NCBI GenBank assembly: GCA_021299095.1
Contig: JAJTFW010000003.1
Span: 1-64,000, forward strand
Source of the DNA: Sphingobacteriales bacterium
GTDB lineage: Bacteria > Bacteroidota > Bacteroidia > AKYH767-A > OLB10
Length of the DNA stretch: 64,000 bases
Direction of reading: 5' to 3'
In this document: piece after piece, positions 26,507 through 36,200 of the stretch
How positions within the stretch are numbered: the first letter of the stretch is position 1
Layout: every line of letters starts with the position of its first letter
Notes under the pieces: model-generated
The model's database searches: none
What the model was told of the DNA's origin: nothing
What the model saw: only the letters and a program-made list of their open reading frames with translations
Program-made: the position numbers and the translations under genes

Positions 26507-28438
26507 ATGAGAAGCCTTGTGCATCTGACGCTTCTGTTAATTCTGGTTTTATGCGCACCGGTTTCTGAGGGAGCTGTTTTCAGGCCGGACAGTATGGCCC
26601 TGCAGGAAGGTTTCCACGCTTCGTTGGTATACCTGAAGGGGTCGGAGAAGCCCATCCGAGATACTCCTCAATCAAGTGACTTTGATCCTCCACAGTATGC
26701 TCGTCCTTGGCGCGAAGCACTTTACCTGAGTCCAGGTTCTGAGGAGGAAGCCTGGTTGTATTTCGAATCAAACAACCACGCTGACACCTCCATACGTCTG
26801 TTTTTTTTCTTCGGGAATTACACGAAAATCCGTGTATATCGTCATGACCGGGTTAGTGGTCATACCCTGAGTCTACAGCCACTCAGCTCCAGAAGCCCGA
26901 TCGGTAATGGCATATTTCCGCTGGTGTTTGCTCCCGGTTCCCGTGAACGGATTTGGATTTACACCGGAAAAAGTTCGCGGGCGGTGCAAAGCCCTGTATT
27001 CGCGTACTGTGCTGCCAACCAGTCGGGGGTCTTGCAGGCGATCAGGGCCGACGCCTTTGCGGGTCAAGTCGAGAACATGAGTTACCACATGGCTGTGTTT
27101 ATCTTGTCGGGTTTGATTTTAGGCCTACTCTGCTATGCCTTGTTCAACTACCGGCAGCGTGGCGAAATTGTTTTCTTGCTTTACGCAGCATACCTGTTCA
27201 GCATACTTCTGTATTCCCTACACCGCTCGGCCGAACTCTGGTCGGTTTGTCTGTTCCTTGACACAATAGGGCCACTGAAAGACGTGTGGTGGCAGCCGCT
27301 CTCATTCGTTTTTTATTTCGCATTCGCCCTACACTTCATCGATTTTCGGAAACTGAGCCCATCCCTACACAGCGCTATGCGTGTTGCCATCGCCGCACTA
27401 ATCCTGTATCTGCTTATCGACCTTGTACTGATGCTAACAGGTTATCAGGATATTCGAAACCGGAATTATGCCTTGCTAAGACCACTGACCGGCGCGCTTT
27501 CGCTGGTTGTTATTTTGCGCACCTTTTTTATTCCTGACCGGCTCGCAAGAATACTATCTTGGGGAAGCCTGATGATGGTTGGCGGTGCTTTGGCAGCTTT
27601 CACCATCGCCATGTTTCCATCGTTTTTCCCCGATGCGCTTTATCGACACCACATGTTGCTGATGTTCGGTGGAGTGGGTCTTGAGATCATTTTCTTCACC
27701 GCCGGCTTGAGCATTAAATCGAAACTTCAGCACGAAGAACGGCTGGCGCTTGAGCTTGCCCTGCGTACCGAACGTGAGGAAGCTGCGCTGGCTATGCAAC
27801 GCACCGAACACCAGACGCGCGAAAGGGAAAGGGACCGTGTTGCACAGGAGCTACACGATGACCTGGGATCAGGACTGACGTCCATCCGTTTTTTGAGCGA
27901 CATGATCGGCAGAGACCCTGCGAGGCGCGAAATCCCCGGCAAAATCGCCGGTATCAGTACCGAACTGATTGGAAACATGCGACAGATTGTATGGACCATG
28001 AAATCGGAAGCACGCACCTTTCCGTCATTTGTGAGTTTTGTAAAAGAACAAGTGTCCGACACACTCGATCAACACACCATCGCATCGGCCTTCAGCATCC
28101 ACGATGAAAACCCTTCAACGCAGGTGATTCTGGAGCATCAGCTGGTACGTCAAATGTGGTTGTGCATCAAAGAGTGCGTTCACAATGCCATTCGCCATTC
28201 GGAGGCAAGCCGCGTGGATATATCGTTCCACAAATCTGCCGATTGGATTGAAATCGGTATTCACGACAACGGGAAGGGGGTCCGCCCGGAGGATCTGGGC
28301 TCATCGCGTGGCATAGCTCACATTCGCCAACGTATGGAGAGCCTTGGTGGAAGCATGAGTATACACGGCGGAGACGGAACCAGCATCCGCCTGCATGGGC
28401 CTCTGACAAAAACTGGGGCATATACTACAAAGGGGTAA
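26507..28438 (+). CDS. 7TMR-DISM sensor histidine kinase (HisKA_3/NarX type)
   Basis: The 643-aa protein has a signal peptide, a periplasmic 7TMR-DISM-like beta domain (about 30-180, with AWLYFESNNHADTSIRLFFFFGNYT), and about seven transmembrane helices (about 195-400, starting MAVFILSGLILGLLCYALFNY). A coiled coil (ERLALELALRTEREEAALAMQ) leads to the HisKA_3 box QELHDDLGSGL with phosphoacceptor His450, and a C-terminal ATPase (IGIHDNGKG). The extracellular domain binds small molecules in related sensors; the ligand is unknown. The response regulator gene starts 39 bp later. Confidence 0.92.
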   Translation: MRSLVHLTLLLILVLCAPVSEGAVFRPDSMALQEGFHASLVYLKGSEKPIRDTPQSSDFDPPQYARPWREALYLSPGSEEEAWLYFESNNHADTSIRLFFFFGNYTKIRVYRHDRVSGHTLSLQPLSSRSPIGNGIFPLVFAPGSRERIWIYTGKSSRAVQSPVFAYCAANQSGVLQAIRADAFAGQVENMSYHMAVFILSGLILGLLCYALFNYRQRGEIVFLLYAAYLFSILLYSLHRSAELWSVCLFLDTIGPLKDVWWQPLSFVFYFAFALHFIDFRKLSPSLHSAMRVAIAALILYLLIDLVLMLTGYQDIRNRNYALLRPLTGALSLVVILRTFFIPDRLARILSWGSLMMVGGALAAFTIAMFPSFFPDALYRHHMLLMFGGVGLEIIFFTAGLSIKSKLQHEERLALELALRTEREEAALAMQRTEHQTRERERDRVAQELHDDLGSGLTSIRFLSDMIGRDPARREIPGKIAGISTELIGNMRQIVWTMKSEARTFPSFVSFVKEQVSDTLDQHTIASAFSIHDENPSTQVILEHQLVRQMWLCIKECVHNAIRHSEASRVDISFHKSADWIEIGIHDNGKGVRPEDLGSSRGIAHIRQRMESLGGSMSIHGGDGTSIRLHGPLTKTGAYTTKG

Positions 28439-28461
28439 TGCCGACACAAGGTTCAGACTCC

Positions 28462-28469
28462 TACATTCG
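28462..28469 (+). promoter_or_regulatory. -7-like box (TACATTCG) before the response regulator
   Basis: Fits TAnnTTTG in seven of eight positions (C for T in the seventh-base region, as in other boxes here). It lies 8 nt before the ATG at 28478, in the 39-bp gap after the kinase gene, and would give the regulator its own short-leader transcript. Confidence 0.35.
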
Positions 28470-28477
28470 TAAGTATA

Positions 28478-29119
28478 ATGGAACAGACAATCTGCATCAC
28501 CGTTGTGGAAGACAACGATGTCATCCGCGAAGGGCTTTGTGAACTTATCGCCACTGCGCCCGACTTTCGGTTGTGCGGAAGCTTTTCATCGGCCGATGCC
28601 TTCCTCGCCGCAATTCCGGGAGCAGAAGCACCCGAGTTGGTGTTGCTGGATGTACACCTTCCGGGTCGCAGTGGGATCGAGGCTTTGCCTGAAATCAAGA
28701 ATCTCTTGCCCGACACCTTGCTGATGATGTACACGGTGTTTGAAGACGATGAGTCGGTGTTTAATGCGTTGAGCAGGGGTGCAAGTGGTTATCTCCTCAA
28801 GAAAACGGCACCCGAACAAATCCTGAGTGCACTGCGTGAATTACGCAACGGTGGCTCTCCCATGAGCGCCGAGATCGCCCGGAAAGTGGTGAACTCGTTC
28901 CAGCGTCCGAACTATGGACCGGAAGCAGGAAATCTGACCGAACGCGAACTGGAAATCGTAAGCCTGTTGGCATTGGGTTACCTGTATAAGGAAATCGCCG
29001 ACCGCCTCGACCTATCCGTGAATACCGTGAAGAAACACCTGTACAATGTATACGAGAAGCTGCATGTGCAAAACCGTACCGAAGCAGTCAACAAGGTGTT
29101 TCAACGTAGCCAAGCATAA
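28478..29119 (+). CDS. NarL/LuxR-type response regulator
   Basis: The 213-aa protein has a receiver domain with acidic pocket VVEDND (residues 9-14) and phosphoacceptor Asp58 in ELVLLDVHLPG, plus the Lys of YLLKKTAP. The C-terminal GerE helix-turn-helix reads LTERELEIVSLLALGYLYKEIADRLDLSVNTVKKHLYNVYEKL. It is the partner of the adjacent kinase, being HisKA_3-linked. Regulated targets are unknown; the next gene downstream is crtZ, 215 bp away. Intact. Confidence 0.95.
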   Translation: MEQTICITVVEDNDVIREGLCELIATAPDFRLCGSFSSADAFLAAIPGAEAPELVLLDVHLPGRSGIEALPEIKNLLPDTLLMMYTVFEDDESVFNALSRGASGYLLKKTAPEQILSALRELRNGGSPMSAEIARKVVNSFQRPNYGPEAGNLTERELEIVSLLALGYLYKEIADRLDLSVNTVKKHLYNVYEKLHVQNRTEAVNKVFQRSQA

Positions 29120-29122
29120 AAA

Positions 29123-29144
29123 AAGCCCCGGAAATCCAGGGCTT
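29123..29144 (+). terminator. Hairpin after the response regulator
   Basis: Stem AAGCCC/GGGCTT with a C-G rich loop. The A-tract lies before it (AAAAAAA), so the poly-U would come on the minus-strand transcript; for the plus strand only GAAAAA follows. Weak terminator for the regulator. Confidence 0.45.
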
Positions 29145-29334
29145 GAAAAACGGGTTACTCCACAGCCACAGGTCTGGGATAGACCTTAGGCCGTTGTAAA
29201 GGTCGATGCATTCATCAAACCGGACAATACTCCTTTTGTAGTAGAAGAATGTGTTGATTTTCGGTGATTCAATCCCAGCATTGTGAACTTTTCGGCCCAA
29301 AGGCTGTTACTTTGTACATACATCGGTTACCCTC

Positions 29335-29799
29335 ATGGAATTGCTATTCAATGCACTGATTGTCGTGGCCACCTTCTTTGCCATGGAATTCGTGGCTTGG
29401 TTCACCCACAAGTATGTGATGCATGGTCTTTTGTGGATTTTACACAAGGATCACCACCAGACCGAGCCGGGATTCTTCGAAAAAAATGATGCCTTCTTTC
29501 TGATTTTCGCGGTTCCAAGTGCCATTCTGATTATGCTCGGTATGATGAATGGAAACGATTTCCGGCTCTATATCGGAATCGGTATTGCTGTGTATGGCCT
29601 GGCTTATTTTCTCGTCCACGATATTTTCATTCATCAGCGTTTTCGGATTTTCCGTCGCACCGACAACACGTATATGCGGGCTATCCGCAAAGCACACAAA
29701 GTGCATCACAAGCACCTGGGGAAAGAAGAGGGTGAATGCTTCGGTATGCTGCTCGTACCGATGAAGTATTACTTCGAAGCCAAACGCAGCCAAGATTAA
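29335..29799 (+). CDS. crtZ: Beta-carotene hydroxylase (CrtZ), fatty-acid-hydroxylase superfamily
   Basis: The 154-aa membrane protein has four His clusters of the diiron CrtZ family: HKYVMHG, HKDHHQ, HDIFIHQRF and HKVHHKH, with the hydrophobic helices between them. Size agrees with bacterial CrtZ (about 150-175). It adds 3-OH groups to the rings of beta-carotene to give zeaxanthin via beta-cryptoxanthin, using O2. Its substrate would come from the CrtY half of the fusion 18 kb upstream; crtE, crtB and crtI are not in the window. Convergent with the EamA gene, the two stops overlapping in TTAA. Confidence 0.92.
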   Translation: MELLFNALIVVATFFAMEFVAWFTHKYVMHGLLWILHKDHHQTEPGFFEKNDAFFLIFAVPSAILIMLGMMNGNDFRLYIGIGIAVYGLAYFLVHDIFIHQRFRIFRRTDNTYMRAIRKAHKVHHKHLGKEEGECFGMLLVPMKYYFEAKRSQD

Positions 29800-30698
29800 G
29801 TCTTCCTGTTTCCGCTAATTGTCATTCCGCGGTTCACCAGGTAAACGCCCGTAAAAATCACAGCCATCGCAAGTAGCATTTGGCTTGTTACGGGTTCGTG
29901 CATCCAATAGGCTCCTATCAGTAAAGCAATTACCGGATTTACATAGGCATAAACGGAAACCTGTTGAGCGGGTAGATGACGGATTGCATAGACGAAGAGA
30001 CTGTAACCGATCACCGAACCGACGAAAACCAGGTAGAGCAATGCCATCCACGCCTTCGGGTCTGAAGGCAGTTGATGTCCCTCCCCACTCATCCATCCGA
30101 AAAGTGCAACCGGAATTCCGCAAAAAAGCATTTGCCAGCCTGCAGCCTGTACGGGCTCCATTGCCACAGGATACTTGCGCATATAGACGCTTGCAAAAGA
30201 GCCGCTGAGCAATCCGGCCAGGATAAGCAGTAGTCCGCCCGGAGTCGCAATCACGTGTGCATCATTCCAATGACCCCCGATGATCAACCACTGTCCAAGC
30301 AACCCTATCAGTATACCGAGCCAAACCTGAGTTGGTGTCTGCTCGGAAGGATTCCACGCACGGGTGATGAGTACCACCCAAAAAGGATATGCTGCATTCA
30401 ACAAGGAGGCAATGCCACCACCAACTGTTTGTTGTCCGTATACCATGAGCAGATTCCCGGCGATAAAAAAGAAAAATCCGCTAATCAACATTCGTCTTAC
30501 ATCTTTCAAATCCGGAACACGGAGCTTCTGTGACAAAGCAAAATAAGCCAAGAGCGCGGCGCCGGCGAACAGGTAACGGAACGCTGAGAAGAGCACAGGA
30601 GGGAATCCGGTTGTCATTCCCAGGCGAATAGCTCCGTAGGTCGTACCCCATACAACGCAAATAACCGTCAACGCCCAATAGGGTCCAGTCCTGTTCAT
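29796..30698 (-). CDS. EamA family transporter (DMT superfamily)
   Basis: The 300-aa protein has about ten hydrophobic helices arranged as two EamA repeats; the first begins WALTVICVVWGTTYGAIRLGM, with the family-typical F.AFRYLFAGAALLA. Members export amino acids, metabolites or nucleotides; the substrate is unknown. Its stop codon overlaps the stop of crtZ on the other strand. The gene lies 21 bp after the LolC/E-like gene and is probably last in that transcript. Confidence 0.88.
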   Translation of the reverse strand: MNRTGPYWALTVICVVWGTTYGAIRLGMTTGFPPVLFSAFRYLFAGAALLAYFALSQKLRVPDLKDVRRMLISGFFFFIAGNLLMVYGQQTVGGGIASLLNAAYPFWVVLITRAWNPSEQTPTQVWLGILIGLLGQWLIIGGHWNDAHVIATPGGLLLILAGLLSGSFASVYMRKYPVAMEPVQAAGWQMLFCGIPVALFGWMSGEGHQLPSDPKAWMALLYLVFVGSVIGYSLFVYAIRHLPAQQVSVYAYVNPVIALLIGAYWMHEPVTSQMLLAMAVIFTGVYLVNRGMTISGNRKT

Positions 30699-30719
30699 AT
30701 TGAATTTAGTTGTCTGAAT

Positions 30720-31970
30720 TTACACCTGATGATTGACAAGGTGCGGGTCAGACAGTCGGCGAACCAGGGTTTGTGAAACAAGAAAGGAAGCAATGAAACC
30801 GATGGCAGTTGCAATCAGGAACACCAGCAAGAAGTCGGAGGCCATCATCCGCACGGGATACGCCTCCGTCACAAACCCTTGTCCTTGACCCAGTGTAATG
30901 AAACCAAATGTGCCTTGCAATTGACAGACAATGGCTCCAATCGTCAGCCCTGCGAGTGTTCCGGCAAGGGAGATCAGTAAGCCCTCGATTAAAAACACGC
31001 GACGGGTCAGATTCCAGTCGGCACCCATACTCTGTAAAATGCGGATATCCCGCTTTTTCTCGAGAATGAGCATCGACAAAGTCCCGAACAGGTTGAAGGC
31101 AGCGATGACTAGAATGAATCCAAGAATCAGGTATACGGCAAGCTTCTCACCTTTCAAGATCTTATAGAGGAATGCATGTTGCATGAGGCGGTCCTGAACG
31201 GAGAAGTCTTCCCCCATTGCAGTTGCCAGCCGTTCGCGCACGACATCCGAATCAGCACCGGTACGAAGTTTGACTTCATATGCCGTTATCTCACGATCGC
31301 GACCGCTGATCTGACGCATGAATCGCAACGGAACAAGTGCATACTTGGAATCGAAATCCTGTTGTATTTCAAACACACCTGATGCATTCAGGCGTTCCTC
31401 CGAAAATGCAGCAGACGGATCGAGAGTTGAAGCCTGTAAATCGGCACCGCGCTTGGGCATGATCACTTCCACCCGATGAAAGGGGTCGTCTATTCGTAAA
31501 CCGAGTTTATACGCGATGAAAGACCCCGGGATGATATGATTGGAGGATCCCTCCTGTAAAACCGCACTTCCGTACTTTACAGCAGATGCGACACCTGTTG
31601 TATTGAAATACTTTTCATCAACACCACGAAGCGTTACCACCATTTGCTGATCACGGTAACGCAGCAAGGCCAATTGATCCAAAACAGGCGCCACCGAAGC
31701 CACGTCTGGATCATTGAGCAAAATCCTACGTTGCGTGGAATCAGCAATAAAGGGTCTTCCACCGGGCGCTTCAATCCGGATGTCGGGATCAAAGGTGTCG
31801 TACAGCGATAAAACCAGCGAACCGAAACCGTTGAACACAGATAGGACCACGATCAGTCCGAACGTACCAACGGCCACACCAGCCACACTCACCCAGCTCA
31901 CCAGATTCACCAGCTGATGCGACTTGCGGGCGAATAGGTAGCGGCGGGCGATCAGCAGCACCGTCGACAT
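30720..31970 (-). CDS. LolC/LolE-like ABC transporter permease (FtsX/MacB family)
   Basis: The 416-aa protein has the N-terminal signature RYLFARKSHQLVNLVSWVSVAGVAVGTFGLIVVLSVFNGF, a periplasmic MacB-like PCD domain (about 50-250) and three C-terminal helices (FtsX). LolCE moves lipoproteins from the inner membrane to LolA. The homologous ATPase (LolD) is not adjacent. Between it and rbfA lies one methyltransferase, consistent with the rbfA-permease order common in Bacteroidota (from memory). Eight bp separate it from the upstream methyltransferase gene. Confidence 0.88.
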   Translation of the reverse strand: MSTVLLIARRYLFARKSHQLVNLVSWVSVAGVAVGTFGLIVVLSVFNGFGSLVLSLYDTFDPDIRIEAPGGRPFIADSTQRRILLNDPDVASVAPVLDQLALLRYRDQQMVVTLRGVDEKYFNTTGVASAVKYGSAVLQEGSSNHIIPGSFIAYKLGLRIDDPFHRVEVIMPKRGADLQASTLDPSAAFSEERLNASGVFEIQQDFDSKYALVPLRFMRQISGRDREITAYEVKLRTGADSDVVRERLATAMGEDFSVQDRLMQHAFLYKILKGEKLAVYLILGFILVIAAFNLFGTLSMLILEKKRDIRILQSMGADWNLTRRVFLIEGLLISLAGTLAGLTIGAIVCQLQGTFGFITLGQGQGFVTEAYPVRMMASDFLLVFLIATAIGFIASFLVSQTLVRRLSDPHLVNHQV

Positions 31971-31978
31971 GGACTGGG

Positions 31979-32788
31979 TTATTTACGGGCGTTGACGATA
32001 AGTCCGGTGCCGGTCGGATGTGTCATTGAAACATCCAATGCATTCAACACGGCACAAAAGGGATATACAATGAGATAGTACAATGGCAGTATCAGGTAAA
32101 ACAACTTTGTTGCGCCCAACATGAGGATTGGGTACTTCATGGAAAGTCTCCAGGAAATTTTTCCGGGAGCGCCATACTGGTATCGGACATGCACCTCGCT
32201 GAATCCGGCGCTGCGCAGCTTATCCTCGATTTCGCGGATGTTATACCCATCACGCACATGTTCTTCAATAAAGGATCCTTCGCCCTCATCGTGCACATCG
32301 CTTCCTCCCTGATCACTCGGTGTGGAAATAATGAGTAAACCACCGGGCTTAAGCGAAGCATGGATGTTTTTAAAGACTTCGACATCCTCCAGAATATGTT
32401 CCATCACATCCACCGATAGCGCCAGATCAAATTGTGCAGGATTCCGATACTTCGTCAAGTCCTCAACTGCAAAGCGTACCCGCTCACCCATACCCAGGTC
32501 CGAAAAAAACCGGTTGCAATCCGCCACTTGTTCCTCTTTCACATCAACAGCCAGAATGTGCGCCTGTGGTAAGCGGCGGCTAAGCCAAAAGGAGTGTTGT
32601 CCATAGCCGGCACCGGCATCCAGGATGGATGCGTTCGGTGGTGCGTTGCGCAACCATTGTTTCAATTCCCGGTGCACATGCCATGCCCTAAGCAGCAAGA
32701 GGTCGAGCAGGCGGTAAAAGAGTTTACGGAGAAAAGGCGTGCGGTTAAATACGTTGCCAAGGCCCCGTTTGATGGGATCATACTGCAT
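31979..32788 (-). CDS. Class I SAM-dependent methyltransferase
   Basis: The 269-aa protein has motif I SILDAGAGYGQHSFWLSRRL, the acidic AVDVKEEQV, and LALSVDVMEHILEDVEVF; the long C-terminal hydrophobic stretch FYLILPLYYLIVYPFCAVLNALD suggests membrane association. A TACCTTCG box ends 6 nt before its ATG, giving a nearly leaderless start. Substrate unknown; lies between rbfA and a permease. Confidence 0.82.
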   Translation of the reverse strand: MQYDPIKRGLGNVFNRTPFLRKLFYRLLDLLLLRAWHVHRELKQWLRNAPPNASILDAGAGYGQHSFWLSRRLPQAHILAVDVKEEQVADCNRFFSDLGMGERVRFAVEDLTKYRNPAQFDLALSVDVMEHILEDVEVFKNIHASLKPGGLLIISTPSDQGGSDVHDEGEGSFIEEHVRDGYNIREIEDKLRSAGFSEVHVRYQYGAPGKISWRLSMKYPILMLGATKLFYLILPLYYLIVYPFCAVLNALDVSMTHPTGTGLIVNARK

Positions 32789-32794
32789 GGTGCA

Positions 32795-32802
32795 CGAAGG
32801 TA
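32795..32802 (-). promoter_or_regulatory. -7-like box (TACCTTCG) upstream of the methyltransferase
   Basis: The minus strand reads TACCTTCG, 6 nt before the ATG at 32788. Identical to the box before the 43367 gene, which makes it a recurring element here. Confidence 0.45.
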
Positions 32803-32821
32803 ATCAAAAGGGAGCCCGGGC

Positions 32822-33193
32822 TCAGGACTCAGGGGTATCAGCAGGCGGGATGTGCAGGTTCTTGAAAATCGCATCCATGCGCTCAGCGTAGTCCAGGCTG
32901 TCATCAATGAAGAACTCCAGCTCGGGGATTATCCTTGCCTGCTTGCCGATGCGCCGGCCCAATTGCAGACGCACTTCGGTCTTGTGCTGTCGCAAGGCCT
33001 TGAGGATTTCGGCGGGCTTGGGAGCTTTGAATACACTGATGTGTACGCGGGCAAGACCCAAGTCGGGCGTCACGCGAACGCCGGTCACAGTCACGAAATT
33101 CGGTCCATACCAGCCAGAACCTTCGCGCTGGAACAACTCGCCGAGTTCCTTCTGAATGAGCTTGGCGTATTTCTGCTGACGTACCGAATCCAT
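32822..33193 (-). CDS. rbfA: Ribosome-binding factor A (RbfA)
   Basis: The 123-aa protein matches RbfA in length and features: the N-terminal helix VRQQKYAKLIQKELGELFQ, the strand VTVTGVRVTPDLGLARVHISVF, the VRLQLGRRIGKQARIIPELEFFIDDSLDYAERMD stretch (in pieces) with the conserved R.VPEL-type turn. It helps mature 16S rRNA at the 5' helix and cold adaptation. It carries a TATCTTTG box 4 nt before its ATG, implying a leaderless mRNA. Confidence 0.93.
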   Translation of the reverse strand: MDSVRQQKYAKLIQKELGELFQREGSGWYGPNFVTVTGVRVTPDLGLARVHISVFKAPKPAEILKALRQHKTEVRLQLGRRIGKQARIIPELEFFIDDSLDYAERMDAIFKNLHIPPADTPES

Positions 33194-33197
33194 ACCC

Positions 33198-33205
33198 CAA
33201 AGATA
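33198..33205 (-). promoter_or_regulatory. -7 box (TATCTTTG) of rbfA
   Basis: Exact TAnnTTTG on the minus strand, ending 4 nt before the rbfA ATG. Confidence 0.6.
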
Positions 33206-33230
33206 CGGTCCGAGTCGCGATTCCGCGTCA

Positions 33231-36200
33231 TCAACGGAGAATCAACCTCAGCACCCGCTGTCCGGCACCGGAATCCAGCCGGATGAAATACACGCCGGCC
33301 TCGGCTTGACTCAGGTCGAAACTGCGGGTCCCGATGGCCTCGGTCGCAAACCAGGGTATGCCAATCGTGCGTCCCGTGGCATCCGTGAGTTGTACGGAAG
33401 TTCCAGGCTTCAATCCGGACCAAGTCAATGTAAACTGACCTTCGGTGGGATTCGGATATAGATAAACGTTAGCCTGAGACATGCCATCAGCAAAGCCGGT
33501 AACTGCGTCGATGTTGATGTTATCGACAAACAGGTTATTCCCGTATCCGTTGAGGTTCACAAAGTTGATCAGGATGCTCTGTCCATTCCATACGGATAGG
33601 TCTACAGTGTCCTTGCGCCAGTCACTGGTACCGGAAGGATAGAATTCGGCCGTGTTATCGGGAACTGTAGCCAGATCGGTTCCGGTCTTGAGGTAACCGG
33701 AGGGAATCCAGGTCAGTCCACAATCGGTCGATACATCGATGCGAAGACCATCCGTATAAGCAGCACTGTATCGTGCGTGAGCGACATCAAAGGTCATGCG
33801 GGACGATACCGCTGCATTGAGGTCCACCTCGAAGGTGTGCAAGCCGTCCTCAGCACCTACGTTGTTGTAGTCGAAATTATCCATGAAGGAAGCTGAAGTC
33901 GTGGTTCCGGAAGCACCGTTGATCCCACTTGCTGAAGCCCAAGTGATAGAACCTCCTGCAGAGAGCAGAGTCCATCCACTTGGTGGATAGGATACCGACT
34001 GGAAGTCTTCGGTCAGCGGCACTGCTGCGGGTGCAAGAATCGAAATCAAGGATGTCTGAGATGCCGTTCCGGATCCGTTGGGACTGGATGCTACCAATGT
34101 GACATCGTATGTTCCGGTGGCATTAAACACCACTTGTGGATTCTGGGAGTTGGCACTGGTTCCGTTCACGAAGGAAACCGTTGATGGTGTGAATGTCCAG
34201 TTCCATTGCGTTGGAGCGTTTAGGCTTTGATCGGTGAACGTGAATGTTTTTCCTGTGCAACCGCTTGAAGAACTTGCGGTGAAGGCAGCCACAGGCGGAC
34301 CGCTGGATTCCAGAATGCTGATATCATCCAGTGCAATATCGGAAGTGGCTCCGCCTCCTGTAACGCCGCGGAAACGGACATTGATACGTTTACCGACCCA
34401 GGGTGCCAGGTTAACCACACCTTGCTTCCACAAGTTCCCCTGGTTACCACTGAATGGAGGGATCGCATCGTTGCTCCAAGCTCCATCACCGAATACATCT
34501 ACATGCAATTCGCCCGTGTTTGAGCCATAGAGGTGATACCAGAACAGCAGCTGAGGTGTTTGTGAACTTGTCAGGTCTATACACGGTGAGAGAAGAACCG
34601 CTTCATTATTGAAACAGGTGGATGCTTCGAGATAAATGTATTTTCCAGTTGCCGTACCAGTGGTGTGGTCGGTGTCAGGGCCAGTGCTGGCGCTGGGTGT
34701 AGCACCTGAATGAACACGGAAATCAATCTGGTCAGCATCGCCATTGACAGCATTGATCCAGTTATTAGGCAAAGCGCAAACTGTGCTGGCACAATTGCTG
34801 ATGGTCGGACAATTCGTTGCTGTCTCAAAGTCTTCAATAAGGGGTAGTTGTGCGAGTGATCCACTGATGACCTGTATGGCGTATGTAACCGAATCATTGA
34901 AGGCATTCAGGTCGCCGGGTAAGGTGATCCAACATTGCATGGTATAATTACCCAAAACCGATAGGTCAACGGGAAGACTGAACACAAAGAGGGTATCGGC
35001 GCCGGGGGCAAGCGTACCGGCAAGAGGTTCACTTACAACAGCTGCCCCATTCAGGGAGTAATTGATGGTCATTCCGCTAAGCGGACCGGTTCCGGCATTG
35101 GACAAGCGTAAACTCACAGGCACAGCGCTGTTATCCTGGCAGCTTTGAATGATGCCCACCGCAGGCGTCACAGGTTGAACCAGGGACAGGTCGCTGGCCA
35201 GTGGACAATTGAAAATACCGGGGGCCTTTCTGACGGCATTGGCCCTAAGACCAATGTTGCCCTGGGGTGTTACAGCAGCAACACTGAACCAATCCTCCAC
35301 CGTGGGGTTTATACCGTAAATCACCGCACTGGTCGTACCTGTGACGGCAACGGGTTCCATGAACTTTTGTCCGAGACGATACACCACATAAGCGCTTGCT
35401 CCAGCAGCGGGCTGCCATGAAATCTGTATGGAATCCGGGCAAGCCCAGTCGTAGGTGATGGTCGATGGCCGGGCAATGAGGGCGAAAGAAGTGTCGCTTT
35501 CGTCCGTAAACCCATTGCGGCTAACGCGTACACGGGCTGAACCTGTAACAGTGTTGGGAACCGTCCAGGTATATTGCTGTATGTTTTGTGCCACTGTTGC
35601 GATGGTGTTCCAGGTCAGGCCATCGTCGGCGGTATAAGCGAGTTCAACACTTCCCTGATCACGTTCACTGTCCCAGCGCAACACTTCGGATTGTCCGGGC
35701 ACGAATCCCTCTCCTCCGTTTGGATAGGTCATGGTCAATTCCTGCGAGCGGAACTCCCACACAATGTAATACCGCTGCTGGCCGAAGGGAATTGCGGAAC
35801 CGTTCACGGTAAGGGTATAGGTGCCGGGAGCGGGATTGGATACGACCACCTGCTCCATGTTGTTTAATGAATCAACACCCCGGACTGCAGGAGCGGAAAG
35901 GCTTGCAGCCAGCGGTGTGGCATCCAATACCCAGGGATTCCAGATGGAGGTGGAAAGATCCGAAACCGTGAAGTCGAGGTTATTTACCAGGGATACGGCG
36001 GCAGCGGGCGTACCACCCGGATCGGCCCAGTACAGCATGGCCCGCAGCGCGGTTGTGCCGGCAGGTACGGTAATGCTGTGCGTGTTCTGACCTCCCTGAG
36101 CGATGCTATCGCTGAGATACCGTGACTCCTCCAGTGTACGAAGCGCCCTAAGTGCGTTCACTCGGCCCCAGCCGTAGGTGAAATCGGGACCCGGATTACC

